Under the pieces are notes generated by a model. That model did not search any database and was not told where the DNA came from. It saw only the letters and a list, made by a program, of their open reading frames with translations. From the NCBI RefSeq assembly GCF_018100785.1, contig NZ_JAGJEC010000001.1:372001-436000 (forward strand): a stretch of DNA of 64,000 nt. Reading direction: 5' to 3'. The stretch is from Maribacter sp. MMG018. GTDB lineage: Bacteria; Bacteroidota; Bacteroidia; Flavobacteriales; Flavobacteriaceae. This document shows positions 26,982 to 35,291 of the stretch, piece after piece. Position 1 is the stretch's first letter. Each line of letters starts with the position of its first letter. The translations under genes and the position numbers were made by a program.

Positions 26982-27419
26982 CTAAAACCATTGACTCCAT
27001 GGTATTCTACTTAATATCAGCACCAAACCTACACCATAGAAAATAGCTATGCTCTTAAATTTTTTATCTCCTTCCACAAATTTCTTATGTCTGGACCAAC
27101 CGATAGTTATGGAAGCGATCGCCAATATGTTTATAAATGGGTGTTCTACTGCCAACAATCTGGCTGCAGAGGTTAAACCTCCCATGCCAAATTCTTGTAT
27201 GGCGCTTAACCCGCTTGGAGAAACAAAATATAAAATAAGACCGACCACCAATTGTATATGACAAAGAATTAAGGCGAAAAGACTAATTCTTAAATCTTTG
27301 TCCATGGTAAAGATTCTTTTGCTCACTAATCCTGAAACAGCGTTTATTACAGCTATTATCAGCATTGCCAATGCAACATAGGCCAAATAGGAATGTAGTA
27401 CCTGAATTGTTTCGTACAT
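26982..27419 (-). CDS. Four-helix membrane protein with conserved histidines, cytochrome-b-like
   Basis: The 145-aa protein has four membrane helices (about 8-30, 45-66, 92-108 and 122-142). Histidines H9, H54, H93 and H111 lie at or near helix ends, a layout compatible with two haem b groups, and similar proteins are sometimes called cytochrome b in flavobacteria. No experiment is known to me. It is co-transcribed with the secreted DUF1080 protein. Haem binding is an inference from histidine placement only. Confidence 0.75.
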   Translation of the reverse strand: MYETIQVLHSYLAYVALAMLIIAVINAVSGLVSKRIFTMDKDLRISLFALILCHIQLVVGLILYFVSPSGLSAIQEFGMGGLTSAARLLAVEHPFINILAIASITIGWSRHKKFVEGDKKFKSIAIFYGVGLVLILSRIPWSQWF

Positions 27420-27467
27420 AATATCGGTTTTAATTGGTTTTAAAAATAGTGATTTTTAAGCATAAAA

Positions 27468-27493
27468 AAGCCCTGATGTTTCCATCAGGGCTT
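27468..27493 (-). terminator. Intrinsic terminator of the TonB receptor gene
   Basis: A perfect 11-bp stem (AAGCCCTGATG / CATCAGGGCTT) with a 4-base loop is followed, in the minus direction, by TTTTTT. It lies 22 bases after the stop of the receptor gene at 27516. Confidence 0.92.
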
Positions 27494-27515
27494 AAATATT
27501 TAATTCTGTTCTTGA

Positions 27516-30113
27516 TTAGAATTTGTAGCGTAAGCTAAAGTTCCATGTGCTTCCATTACCAAAGTATACATAGTTATTTGTATTTATACCTTTGTATGTA
27601 GCATCACCTGGAGCTGCTTCGATATTCGAAGTCATTTTAGAAATATACTCCTCATCAAGTACGTTGTTTACGTTAAATCTGAACAATAGAGATTTATCGT
27701 CATTTTTACCCAATAGCATTCTGTAGCTAACACCTGCATCCAACAAACCAAAGCTTGGCAATTCGATATTGCTCTTTACAGCACCTACATCAGCATAAAG
27801 TTTATCATAATATCTGTAGTTTGCGTCAAAAGACAATCTTTCTACAAACTCATAATCAACTCCTAATCCGAATGTTGTTTGGGCTGCACCACCTACTTCT
27901 CCACCATCTACATCTTCAATATCGGAAGAAAGAACATTTCTATCCTCATCTCGTGTAGTTGTAACGGCATCACCTACATATTTCCAATCACCTACAGACA
28001 AGAATCCTGTAAGTTTTAAGGTTGGCAAAGGTCTAGCATCCATTGACAATTCAACACCACTGTGCAATTGTTCTACTCCCTCATCGGTCTCAAAAGTAAT
28101 TGCTCCAAAATCATCGGTATCAGAAGAACTCACAACCCTATCTTTCCATGAAGTTCTATAAACGTCTAACCTAGCACTAAAGTTTGATGTGCTAAAAGTA
28201 TAACCCGCTTCTAGACCAAGAATTTTCTCGTTCTCTGTTAATGGGTTTACATCGTTAGTGTAGTTCAAATAAATGTTATCATGGTATGGCTGACGAGAAT
28301 AGTAACCGGCATTAACATAAAATTTATTTTGATCGTTGATGGCATAGCTACCACCACCTTTTACATTAAAACCTGTATTGGTAACTTTTTCCGACTTTTC
28401 GTTAGCTTCGGTATACTGATATCTATCCCATCTTTGGTGACTTTGGCTAGATACCGAACCTTGCATAAAAAGAGATACCGCATTTTTAACATATTCTACC
28501 TGTCCAAAAACACCACCATAATTGATTGTCTCATCGTAATCATAATCTATTCTCTCATCTTCATCGGCATAATTGAACAAAGAAGCCCAACCACTAGGTT
28601 TAAATGTAGAACTAACAATATAACCATCAGGGTACTGCAGGCTTTCACTTTCATCAAAACCGTTCAATCCCAACAAGTTAACCAATTGTCTAAAGTGTTC
28701 TCCTTTATAGGTTCTTAAATCCGCACCAAGGTTAAATGTAAGATTCTCGTTTAATTCTTTACTATAGTTGGTTACCAAACCGTACCAGCTGTGATTATTG
28801 ACAGAAGCTCTAATACCTGAACCATAATAAGAACCACCAACACCTATACCATCTGTAATACCACCATTATAATCAACTACAGCATTCCAATCAATTAATC
28901 CCCCATCTGTAATACTATTATCTATATAACCTGGACCATCACCGTAACTACCTGTTCCACCTCCACGGCCCCATGAAGCATAAAGCACGGTAGAAAGGTT
29001 AGATGTTTCATTTATTGTCCAGTCCCAGTTTAAGTTAGCAACTGGTTTGTGGTAGTAATTTGTTCTTTGGGAAAGATATTCTCCATTAAGAAAACCATAA
29101 TTACCATTATAAAGCATTCCATATTCTAAATACTCAGAAATTTTTTCTGTGTAATGTTGATCGTGACTTTGTGGAGCACCAGTAACCAAAAAGTTAAAGT
29201 TATGGGCATCGTTAAGTTTGTACCCTAAAGAAATGAAATAAGTTTGACCTTCACCAAAAGTGCCATTGCTATACCCGTCACCTTGCCAGTGAGACAACAT
29301 TACTGTTGCACCAAAACCTTTTTCACTAACTCCAGTACTATATCCAACTGCAGTTTTTAGGTAATTGTCATTTGCAATACCTGCAGAAACAAAACCACCT
29401 TCTCTCATATCAGTAGTTTTGGTAACAAAGTTAACCGTACCACCCACAGATGAAATAGCCAATTTAGAAGAACCTAGACCTCTCTGAATCTGGATACCGT
29501 TAGCTATATCAGAAATACCGGACCAGTTAGACCAGTACATTTTACCATCTTCCATACCGTTGATCGGTTGACCGTTTAAAAGGAAAGCCGTGTTATCTTG
29601 TTCAAAACCACGAACCCTTATCTCGGTATCACCAAAACCACCAGATTGACCGGCAACATATACAGAAGGCGTGTTTACCATAGTCATGGTAACATCCTGC
29701 GCCCCTACTTTTTCCTGTATTTCCGCTACCCCTATAGTTGATACCGCAATTGGTGTTTGCCTATCATCAGCAAGGTCGATGATACCAGAACCAACCACAA
29801 TAACTTCATTTAGCTGTTCGGCATCCGGTTCTAAAGAAATAGCACCGATACTACCAGCACTTGTAAATGGTACAATTTTAGAAATGTACCCCATATAAGA
29901 AATAAGTAAGGTTCCAGAACCTTCTGTGACATTTAAAGAAAAATTACCATCAAAATCTGTTGTTGTACCTCTTGTTGTACCCTTAACAACAATACTGGCC
30001 CCAGGTAGCGGGTCTCCCGTTTCCCCGTCCTTGACCACACCGGTAATTGTTTCTTGTGAAAAAGCTGTTACGGTCATTAAAAATGCCGCAATTGCGAAAT
30101 AAATGTTTTTCAT
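27516..30113 (-). CDS. TonB-dependent receptor with CarboxypepD_reg domain
   Basis: The 865-aa outer-membrane protein has a signal peptide (ending TAFSQ), a CarboxypepD_reg-like domain at about 21-105 (TGVVKDGETGDPLPGASIVV, DFDGNFSLNV), a plug at about 115-230 (TMVNTPSVYV, EIRVRGFEQDNTAFLLNG, IQIQRGLGSSKLAISSVGG) and a barrel ending TWNFSLRYKF. No SusD-like gene adjoins it and it is transcribed alone, with a strong terminator downstream and a 17-bp palindrome about 60 bases upstream. The ligand is unknown. Confidence 0.93.
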   Translation of the reverse strand: MKNIYFAIAAFLMTVTAFSQETITGVVKDGETGDPLPGASIVVKGTTRGTTTDFDGNFSLNVTEGSGTLLISYMGYISKIVPFTSAGSIGAISLEPDAEQLNEVIVVGSGIIDLADDRQTPIAVSTIGVAEIQEKVGAQDVTMTMVNTPSVYVAGQSGGFGDTEIRVRGFEQDNTAFLLNGQPINGMEDGKMYWSNWSGISDIANGIQIQRGLGSSKLAISSVGGTVNFVTKTTDMREGGFVSAGIANDNYLKTAVGYSTGVSEKGFGATVMLSHWQGDGYSNGTFGEGQTYFISLGYKLNDAHNFNFLVTGAPQSHDQHYTEKISEYLEYGMLYNGNYGFLNGEYLSQRTNYYHKPVANLNWDWTINETSNLSTVLYASWGRGGGTGSYGDGPGYIDNSITDGGLIDWNAVVDYNGGITDGIGVGGSYYGSGIRASVNNHSWYGLVTNYSKELNENLTFNLGADLRTYKGEHFRQLVNLLGLNGFDESESLQYPDGYIVSSTFKPSGWASLFNYADEDERIDYDYDETINYGGVFGQVEYVKNAVSLFMQGSVSSQSHQRWDRYQYTEANEKSEKVTNTGFNVKGGGSYAINDQNKFYVNAGYYSRQPYHDNIYLNYTNDVNPLTENEKILGLEAGYTFSTSNFSARLDVYRTSWKDRVVSSSDTDDFGAITFETDEGVEQLHSGVELSMDARPLPTLKLTGFLSVGDWKYVGDAVTTTRDEDRNVLSSDIEDVDGGEVGGAAQTTFGLGVDYEFVERLSFDANYRYYDKLYADVGAVKSNIELPSFGLLDAGVSYRMLLGKNDDKSLLFRFNVNNVLDEEYISKMTSNIEAAPGDATYKGINTNNYVYFGNGSTWNFSLRYKF

Positions 30114-30173
30114 TTTTTCAAGTATTTGTTAGTTTTTTAACCTCCTGCAAAAGTCTTTTATTTTTAGACCTTG

Positions 30174-30190
30174 AACGTTAAGGTAACGTT
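30174..30190. promoter_or_regulatory. 17-bp perfect palindrome, candidate operator
   Basis: AACGTTA-AGG-TAACGTT is a perfect inverted repeat with 7-base arms, 61-77 bases upstream of the TonB receptor ATG at 30113. The AACGTT core is the kind of site used by LacI-type and similar dimeric regulators. No such regulator is encoded in this window. Confidence 0.5.
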
Positions 30191-30285
30191 AAATCAGTAC
30201 AGCAAAAATACCTGAATTTTTTTGAAAATGGAACTGAAAATGAATACGTTATGCTTCTTTTTCAGAAGTTTATAAATATTCTAAA

Positions 30286-31923
30286 TTATTTCTTAAAATA
30301 TTGAAGAAGTCGCAATGTAGAGCTATCATGATTTCCAATATTCTCACCTTCAATATCCTTCAATATAGCTCCCGCCAATTGTTTGCCCAGTTCTACACCC
30401 CATTGGTCGTAACTAAAGATGTTCCAAACTACACCTTGAACGAATATTTTATGTTCGTATAAGGCTATTAAAGCCCCTAAACTTTCTGGTGTCAATTTAT
30501 CTATCAATAGGGTATTGGTAGGCTTGTTACCTTCAAACACTTTGTAAGGCGCAAGTTTTTCCATCTCTTCTTTAGACACTCCCTTTTCCTTCAGCTCCGC
30601 CTCTACTTCTTGCTGTGTCTTTCCGTTCATCAAAGCCTCGGTCTGCGCAAAAAAGTTGGCCATCAGTTTGTTATGATGATCTTGATCACCATGCAAAGAA
30701 TGTTTAAACCCGATAAAATCGGTAGGAATCAACTTTGTGCCCTGATGTATGAGCTGAAAAAAAGCATGTTGCGAATTTGTACCCGGTTCGCCCCATATGA
30801 TAGTACCCGTTTCGTAACCTACCCTATTACCGTTACGATCCACACTTTTACCGTTACTTTCCATTATGCCTTGCTGTAAATAGGCAGAGAACCTACTCAA
30901 GTATTGAGTGTATGGAATTATAGCTTCTGTTTCAGCACCATGAAAATTGTTATACCAGACACTTACCAAGGCCATTAATACCGGAAGGTTGTCCTTCAGC
31001 TCGGTGTCTTTAAAATGTTCGTCCATTTTATTGGCTCCTTGCAACATGGCGTCAAAATTCTCATATCCCACGGCAAGCGCAATGGAAAGTCCTACAGCAC
31101 TCCACAAGGAAAATCTACCTCCTACCCAATCCCACATCGGAAATACATTTTCGGAAGCAATTCCGAACTCAGCTATTTTTTCAGTATTCGTAGATACCGC
31201 GGCAAAATGCTTGGCGATATCTTCTTGCGTTCCATAATTTAAAAACCATTTTTTTATGGTCGTTGCATTGCTCAATGTTTCTTGCGTAGTAAACGTTTTA
31301 GAAACTACCACAAACAAGGTGGTTTCAGGGTTTAATCCCTTTAATACCTCGTGCACATGGTCTCCATCTACATTACTTACAAAATGCACGTTAAGATGGT
31401 TCTTATAAAACTTTAGTGCCTCTGTTACCATGGCGGGCCCAAGATCTGAACCTCCGATACCTATATTTACAACATCTGTAAACGGCTTCCCCGTATACCC
31501 CTTACTTTCGCCTTTTATTATGGCTTCGGAAAATGCTTTTATATGTTTTTTTACCTCATAAACCTCTGCAACCACGTTCTTGCCATCAACAAAGACCTCA
31601 TCGGTCTCTTTTGCTCTTAAAGCAGTGTGCAAGACGGCCCTACCCTCTGTCTGGTTTATTTTGTCTCCAGAAAAATACTTTTCTATGGCGTCTTTCAGGT
31701 TCACCTCGTTCGCTAAATCTATAAGCAGGCCCAATGTTTCATCGGTAATTCTGTTCTTGGAAAAATCCAATAGAAAATCGTTCCACTTTTTACTGAACTT
31801 CTCAGCTCTTTGATCATCCGAAGAAAAAAGCTCTTTTAAGTGAAGGTTTTTAGCGTTCTTATAATGCTCGGACAATTTTGCCCAAGCCTCGGTTGTTGTA
31901 GGGTTGATATTATTTAGTGCCAT
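30286..31923 (-). CDS. pgi: Glucose-6-phosphate isomerase
   Basis: PGI (545 aa) interconverts glucose-6-phosphate and fructose-6-phosphate in the cytosol. The family signatures are present: [58 protein letters not shown], and a C-terminal [13 protein letters not shown]. Length is that of the bacterial/eukaryotic long form. Its start overlaps the 3' end of the M23 peptidase gene by 14 bases, so it is the last gene of a four-gene transcript. Confidence 0.98.
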   Translation of the reverse strand: MALNNINPTTTEAWAKLSEHYKNAKNLHLKELFSSDDQRAEKFSKKWNDFLLDFSKNRITDETLGLLIDLANEVNLKDAIEKYFSGDKINQTEGRAVLHTALRAKETDEVFVDGKNVVAEVYEVKKHIKAFSEAIIKGESKGYTGKPFTDVVNIGIGGSDLGPAMVTEALKFYKNHLNVHFVSNVDGDHVHEVLKGLNPETTLFVVVSKTFTTQETLSNATTIKKWFLNYGTQEDIAKHFAAVSTNTEKIAEFGIASENVFPMWDWVGGRFSLWSAVGLSIALAVGYENFDAMLQGANKMDEHFKDTELKDNLPVLMALVSVWYNNFHGAETEAIIPYTQYLSRFSAYLQQGIMESNGKSVDRNGNRVGYETGTIIWGEPGTNSQHAFFQLIHQGTKLIPTDFIGFKHSLHGDQDHHNKLMANFFAQTEALMNGKTQQEVEAELKEKGVSKEEMEKLAPYKVFEGNKPTNTLLIDKLTPESLGALIALYEHKIFVQGVVWNIFSYDQWGVELGKQLAGAILKDIEGENIGNHDSSTLRLLQYFKK

Positions 31924-33199
31924 CTATTTCATTAAGTGTTAACAAATCTTCTTCGATTTTCTCTGGATAGACTATACAGTCCAATTGTTCCTTCAAAGGA
32001 TTGATATATGCGAAATAATCAGGTCTCAGCTTTTCATCCAGTGGCTCCGCCAATGGCAGCTCTTCCTTTAACGGGTCTACCTGTCTTCCATTCTTCCAAA
32101 AACGATAACAAACATGTGGCCCTCCCGTATTACCGGTCATACCGATCCACCCGATAATATCACCTTGCCTAACATAGTCGCCCTTCTTAACATTTTGGGC
32201 CTTCATATGGAGGTATTGGGTAGAATAGGTACTATTGTGCCTGATCTTAACAAATTTTCCGTTTCCACCCCTTCGGGTAGACTCTACCACTGTTCCGTCC
32301 GCCGTTGCCATGATAGGGGTACCTATTGGCGCGGCATAGTCCGTTCCCTTATGCGGCCTAATCTTATAACCATAATAACGTATGCGTCTTTTAAGGTTGT
32401 AACGCGAAGAAATTCTACTAAATTTAACGGGCGCCCTTAAAAAGGTTCTTCTTAGGTTATTGGCTTGCTCGTCATAATAATCGACCATACCCCCTTTTAG
32501 CGAATCATTTTCGTAGGCAAAAGCATATACGGGCCTTCCGTTGTGCTCAAAATACGCGGCCTCTATAGGTCCTGCCCCTGCATAAATAGAATCGTTAATA
32601 TATTTTTCTTTGTAAATGACCTTAAACCTGTCCCCTTTTTGAAGTCTAAAGAAATCTATGGTCCAGGCATATATTTCAGACAGGTTGTTGGTGACATTAT
32701 AGTCGATACCTTGATCTAAAATAGCTTCTGACAAAGAAGTTTCTATAACGCCCGAGGCCTCGCGCTCTAAATACTTCACCTCTTTCTTACTTTTATAAGC
32801 CAGTACGGTGTCCCTAAAATCGACCACTGTATAATTTATGGCGTCGTTTTCATAGATAAACACTTCGGCCTTCTCTGTGGTGTCCTTTGATTTTAATATC
32901 AGATAAGGCTTGCCTACCCTTATTTTTCTTACATCAAAAGTATCTTTAAAGTCTTCGGATATTTTTGCGATTTTAGGGTAGTCTACCTTGTTCTGCAACA
33001 TTAGCTCCCCAAAACTATCACCTCGCCTAACAGTATCTTTTTTTACTTTAAATTCATCTAGGTTGAAACCAAAATGTGTTACCACAGGAGTTTCTACCTG
33101 AGCTACTTCTGCCTCTTCATTTTGCACCAACGTGCTCTTATCTTCTTTACAGGCCCCTAAAAGGACCAATGCAAATATGACGCCCCAATACTTTTGCAT
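31910..33199 (-). CDS. M23-family (LytM-type) peptidase lipoprotein
   Basis: The 429-aa protein has lipobox LLGAC (cysteine at 17), a LysM/OapA-like middle region ([18 protein letters not shown]) and a C-terminal M23 domain. In that domain [11 protein letters not shown] gives the first His and Asp ligands and TQYLHM the next histidine, but the final HxH motif reads [10 protein letters not shown], with Cys (codon TGT) where the third zinc ligand His normally is. The protein would act on or near peptidoglycan; whether it is active or a NlpD/EnvC-like activator is open. It is 2 bases from the tryptophan dioxygenase gene and overlaps pgi. Confidence 0.9.
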   Translation of the reverse strand: MQKYWGVIFALVLLGACKEDKSTLVQNEEAEVAQVETPVVTHFGFNLDEFKVKKDTVRRGDSFGELMLQNKVDYPKIAKISEDFKDTFDVRKIRVGKPYLILKSKDTTEKAEVFIYENDAINYTVVDFRDTVLAYKSKKEVKYLEREASGVIETSLSEAILDQGIDYNVTNNLSEIYAWTIDFFRLQKGDRFKVIYKEKYINDSIYAGAGPIEAAYFEHNGRPVYAFAYENDSLKGGMVDYYDEQANNLRRTFLRAPVKFSRISSRYNLKRRIRYYGYKIRPHKGTDYAAPIGTPIMATADGTVVESTRRGGNGKFVKIRHNSTYSTQYLHMKAQNVKKGDYVRQGDIIGWIGMTGNTGGPHVCYRFWKNGRQVDPLKEELPLAEPLDEKLRPDYFAYINPLKEQLDCIVYPEKIEEDLLTLNEIDGTK

Positions 33200-33201
33200 T
33201 C

Positions 33202-34173
33202 TTATTCTATATTTATTTTGTTAGGATTATAAATGTGGTCTACCCATTGTTTACCCCATTCCTCTATTTCTTTTTCTGTGTATATATTCGGAAAGAAAAT
33301 GACTTTCTGAAAACTTGGCGGAAGATACTCTTTCCAATTGGTACCACCTGTGGCCTCTATATCTCCCGTATCACGGCTTAAATAACGATGGGCAGATCCC
33401 ATATGCATCAACGGCCAATTTACATTGGCGTTCATATCCATGGTTTTCATTGCCTCTATCAGCTCTTTGTTCTGCCGATGCCCAAGAGGTAGCCCTAGAT
33501 ACTTATGATAAACAGTACTGTTCTTTAATTGCTTGGCTATACGGATAAACCTTGGGGTATACCTATACTCGAACTGTTTTAACGTAAGTGTTTTTTCGCC
33601 CGTCGCCATATCGGTGGCGCCTCTTTTCCAATATATATGTTCGTAAAGTGTCTCTATATCGTCTTCGGAAGAAAATTCTTCTCTTTTAGAAGAGTGTACC
33701 AAATTCTCTAACGGTGTGGCATAAATTTCTATCATTCGGTACTGTGCCGACTGAAAACCACTTGCGGGCAACAACGCCATCCTATATTGAAGAAACTGCT
33801 CTTTCTCCATTCCCTTTATCATAATGCCAAAAGAAGAAATCAGAGCGGTATAGTAACTGTTTATACGCCGTAGCTTTTCAATGAAAAAATCTAGGTCTTG
33901 AGATTTATCGTCCACCAATTGTTTTTGCTCGTGCAGTATAAGCTTAAAGTAAAGCTCGGTGATTTGGTGGTACATGATAAATATTTCCTCGTCAGGAAAA
34001 TGTGTTCTTGGCACCTGTAGGCTCAACAACGTATCCAGATGAATATAATCCCAATAGGTTAAATAACGCTGGTATAAAAGCCCGTCCAAATATGAGCTAA
34101 GGTCCTGGCCCGAGTTTTTATACTTTTCCTCTAGTTTTGAAATCTGCGATTTGACCCGCTCTTTATCCGTCAT
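33202..34173 (-). CDS. Tryptophan 2,3-dioxygenase family protein
   Basis: The 323-aa protein matches tryptophan 2,3-dioxygenase, the haem enzyme that opens the indole ring to give N-formylkynurenine. IMYHQITELYFKLILHEQ carries the substrate-binding Tyr/His and helix core; ALLPASGFQSAQYRMIE follows the family pattern; LMHMGSAHRYLS supplies the probable proximal haem histidine; EATGGTNWKEYLPP corresponds to the GTGGS loop. No other kynurenine pathway genes adjoin it. It lies between a DUF3108 gene (5 bases) and the M23 lipoprotein (2 bases). Confidence 0.9.
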   Translation of the reverse strand: MTDKERVKSQISKLEEKYKNSGQDLSSYLDGLLYQRYLTYWDYIHLDTLLSLQVPRTHFPDEEIFIMYHQITELYFKLILHEQKQLVDDKSQDLDFFIEKLRRINSYYTALISSFGIMIKGMEKEQFLQYRMALLPASGFQSAQYRMIEIYATPLENLVHSSKREEFSSEDDIETLYEHIYWKRGATDMATGEKTLTLKQFEYRYTPRFIRIAKQLKNSTVYHKYLGLPLGHRQNKELIEAMKTMDMNANVNWPLMHMGSAHRYLSRDTGDIEATGGTNWKEYLPPSFQKVIFFPNIYTEKEIEEWGKQWVDHIYNPNKINIE

Positions 34174-34178
34174 TATAT

Positions 34179-34958
34179 CTAATCCATTAATATCTTAAAT
34201 TGATGCTTTAAACCATTGTAACCATCAAGATCCGCCTTTATAGAACCAACGGCCAAATCTGCCTTTATACGAATGGGTATTCTATTTTCATCATTGGACA
34301 CCCACAGAGACAAACTTTCCTCTTCTTTAAAAACTCGTCCGGACTGTACCAAAGGTCTAAATTTAAGACACTCTACCTTTCCAAATTTTGTTTTAACTAT
34401 TTCTTTGCCTAGATACTTAAGTTTAAAATTAAAAATGCCATCGTCATCATATAACATTTTCAAATTTATTGCCTTGCCTACTTCTAGGTCTTTTGGCTCA
34501 TAGTTATTTCTAAGATAGTAAAATGCAGAAATTAAATCCTGTATACCGTCTTCAAGGGTAAAATTAAGCTTTTTCTTGTTTTTTTTATCATTTAGGAAGG
34601 CTTTGTCCTTTTCATAGTCAAAATTTATTTCGACATCCTTTTTATAACCTCCTTCATTTATTTTTCTTATGAATCTATATGGCCGCCCATCCCTTTTATC
34701 AAAATAACTCTCATAAGTATCGTCTACCTTAAAGAAAATACTTGCAAAACCGGTAGTTTCACCATGGCCTACAACATGATACACCGGTGTGCCATCTATT
34801 GTAGCATTCTTTACGTGAAGCGTTGCATAGCTCGCATTCAAAAAACCATAATGCATTCTAAATTTTAGCCATTCTCCGGTTTTAAAGGCAGACTTCTTGT
34901 TTTGGGCAAAAAGATTACTTGCCACCAAAAACAAAACAACAATAAAAGTCTTTTTCAT
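34179..34958 (-). CDS. DUF3108 periplasmic protein
   Basis: The 259-aa protein has a signal peptide (ending NLFAQ) and the DUF3108 pattern: GEWLKFRMHYGFLNASYATL, a FASIFFKVDDTYESYFD segment, then IQDLISAFYYLRNN and a C-terminal IPIRIKADLAVGSIKADL. DUF3108 is a beta-rich fold found in Gram-negative envelopes, sometimes near lipoprotein or LolB-like proteins; function is unknown. It heads the operon to tryptophan dioxygenase, the M23 peptidase and pgi. Confidence 0.85.
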   Translation of the reverse strand: MKKTFIVVLFLVASNLFAQNKKSAFKTGEWLKFRMHYGFLNASYATLHVKNATIDGTPVYHVVGHGETTGFASIFFKVDDTYESYFDKRDGRPYRFIRKINEGGYKKDVEINFDYEKDKAFLNDKKNKKKLNFTLEDGIQDLISAFYYLRNNYEPKDLEVGKAINLKMLYDDDGIFNFKLKYLGKEIVKTKFGKVECLKFRPLVQSGRVFKEEESLSLWVSNDENRIPIRIKADLAVGSIKADLDGYNGLKHQFKILMD

Positions 34959-35049
34959 AAACCAGATTTTAAATCTAAAATACCATAAGATTCCTTATCA
35001 AAAGCCATCTTACAATATCTTAAACAAAATTTGTTCCAAAGTATTGTAT

Positions 35050-35150
35050 AAAAAAAGCCCAGTCTTATAACTGGGCTTTTCCTAAATAACCAACCAAACT
35101 TTAAATTATGAAAAACCAATACTTAAAGCTGTAAGGGAACCACCCCTTAC
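35050..35150 (-). ncRNA. Candidate small RNA with own promoter box and terminator
   Basis: Read on the minus strand, a perfect -7 box TAATTTTG (35163-35156) is followed after about 6 bases by a hairpin GTAAGGG/CCCTTAC (35150-35131, 6-base loop), then a second hairpin AGCTTTAAGT/ATTTAAAGTT (35130-35121 with 35106-35097, 14-base loop), a single-stranded linker, and an intrinsic terminator (35080-35053) with seven Ts. The predicted RNA is about 100 nt. The loop of hairpin 2 contains TTTTTCAT, complementary to ATGAAAAA start regions, so a trans-acting regulator of translation is conceivable. The patatin gene upstream could also read into it as its 3' UTR. Confidence 0.55.
35053..35080 (-). terminator. 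Intrinsic terminator ending the sRNA candidate / patatin transcript
   Basis: An 11-bp stem (AAAAGCCCAGT / ACTGGGCTTTT) with a 6-base loop is followed on the minus strand by seven Ts. It lies 211 bases beyond the patatin gene stop. Confidence 0.9.
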
Positions 35151-35155
35151 ATGAA

Positions 35156-35163
35156 CAAAATTA
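35156..35163 (-). promoter_or_regulatory. -7 box (TAATTTTG) for the sRNA candidate
   Basis: The minus strand reads TAATTTTG, a perfect TAnnTTTG match. The expected transcription start, about 6-7 bases on, coincides with the first base of the 5' hairpin at 35150. Confidence 0.5.
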
Positions 35164-35291
35164 ATACATACTTTTATTTCTTTAATAGGTTTTAACTTAC
35201 TTTAACTTACTACTTAACAGTAATTCACACTTACGTCGTTTAATTAGCAATTTCTTAAGAAATATCCGTTTTCTTAAAGCATTTTTTTATC

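Larger units (their letters stand above)
34959..35291. other. Long intergenic region holding an sRNA candidate
   Basis: This 333-base gap lies between the DUF3108 start and the patatin gene stop. Its core (35050-35150) is the small-RNA candidate described separately. The rest is AT-rich; near 35195-35215 there is a direct repeat of TTTAACTTACT-like units. No protein-coding frame longer than a few codons is credible. Confidence 0.6.

Noticed and set aside
35108..35134. Eight-codon frame MKNQYLKL on the plus strand within the sRNA candidate
   Set aside because: It has no downstream gene on that strand to regulate; the minus-strand promoter/terminator model explains the region better.
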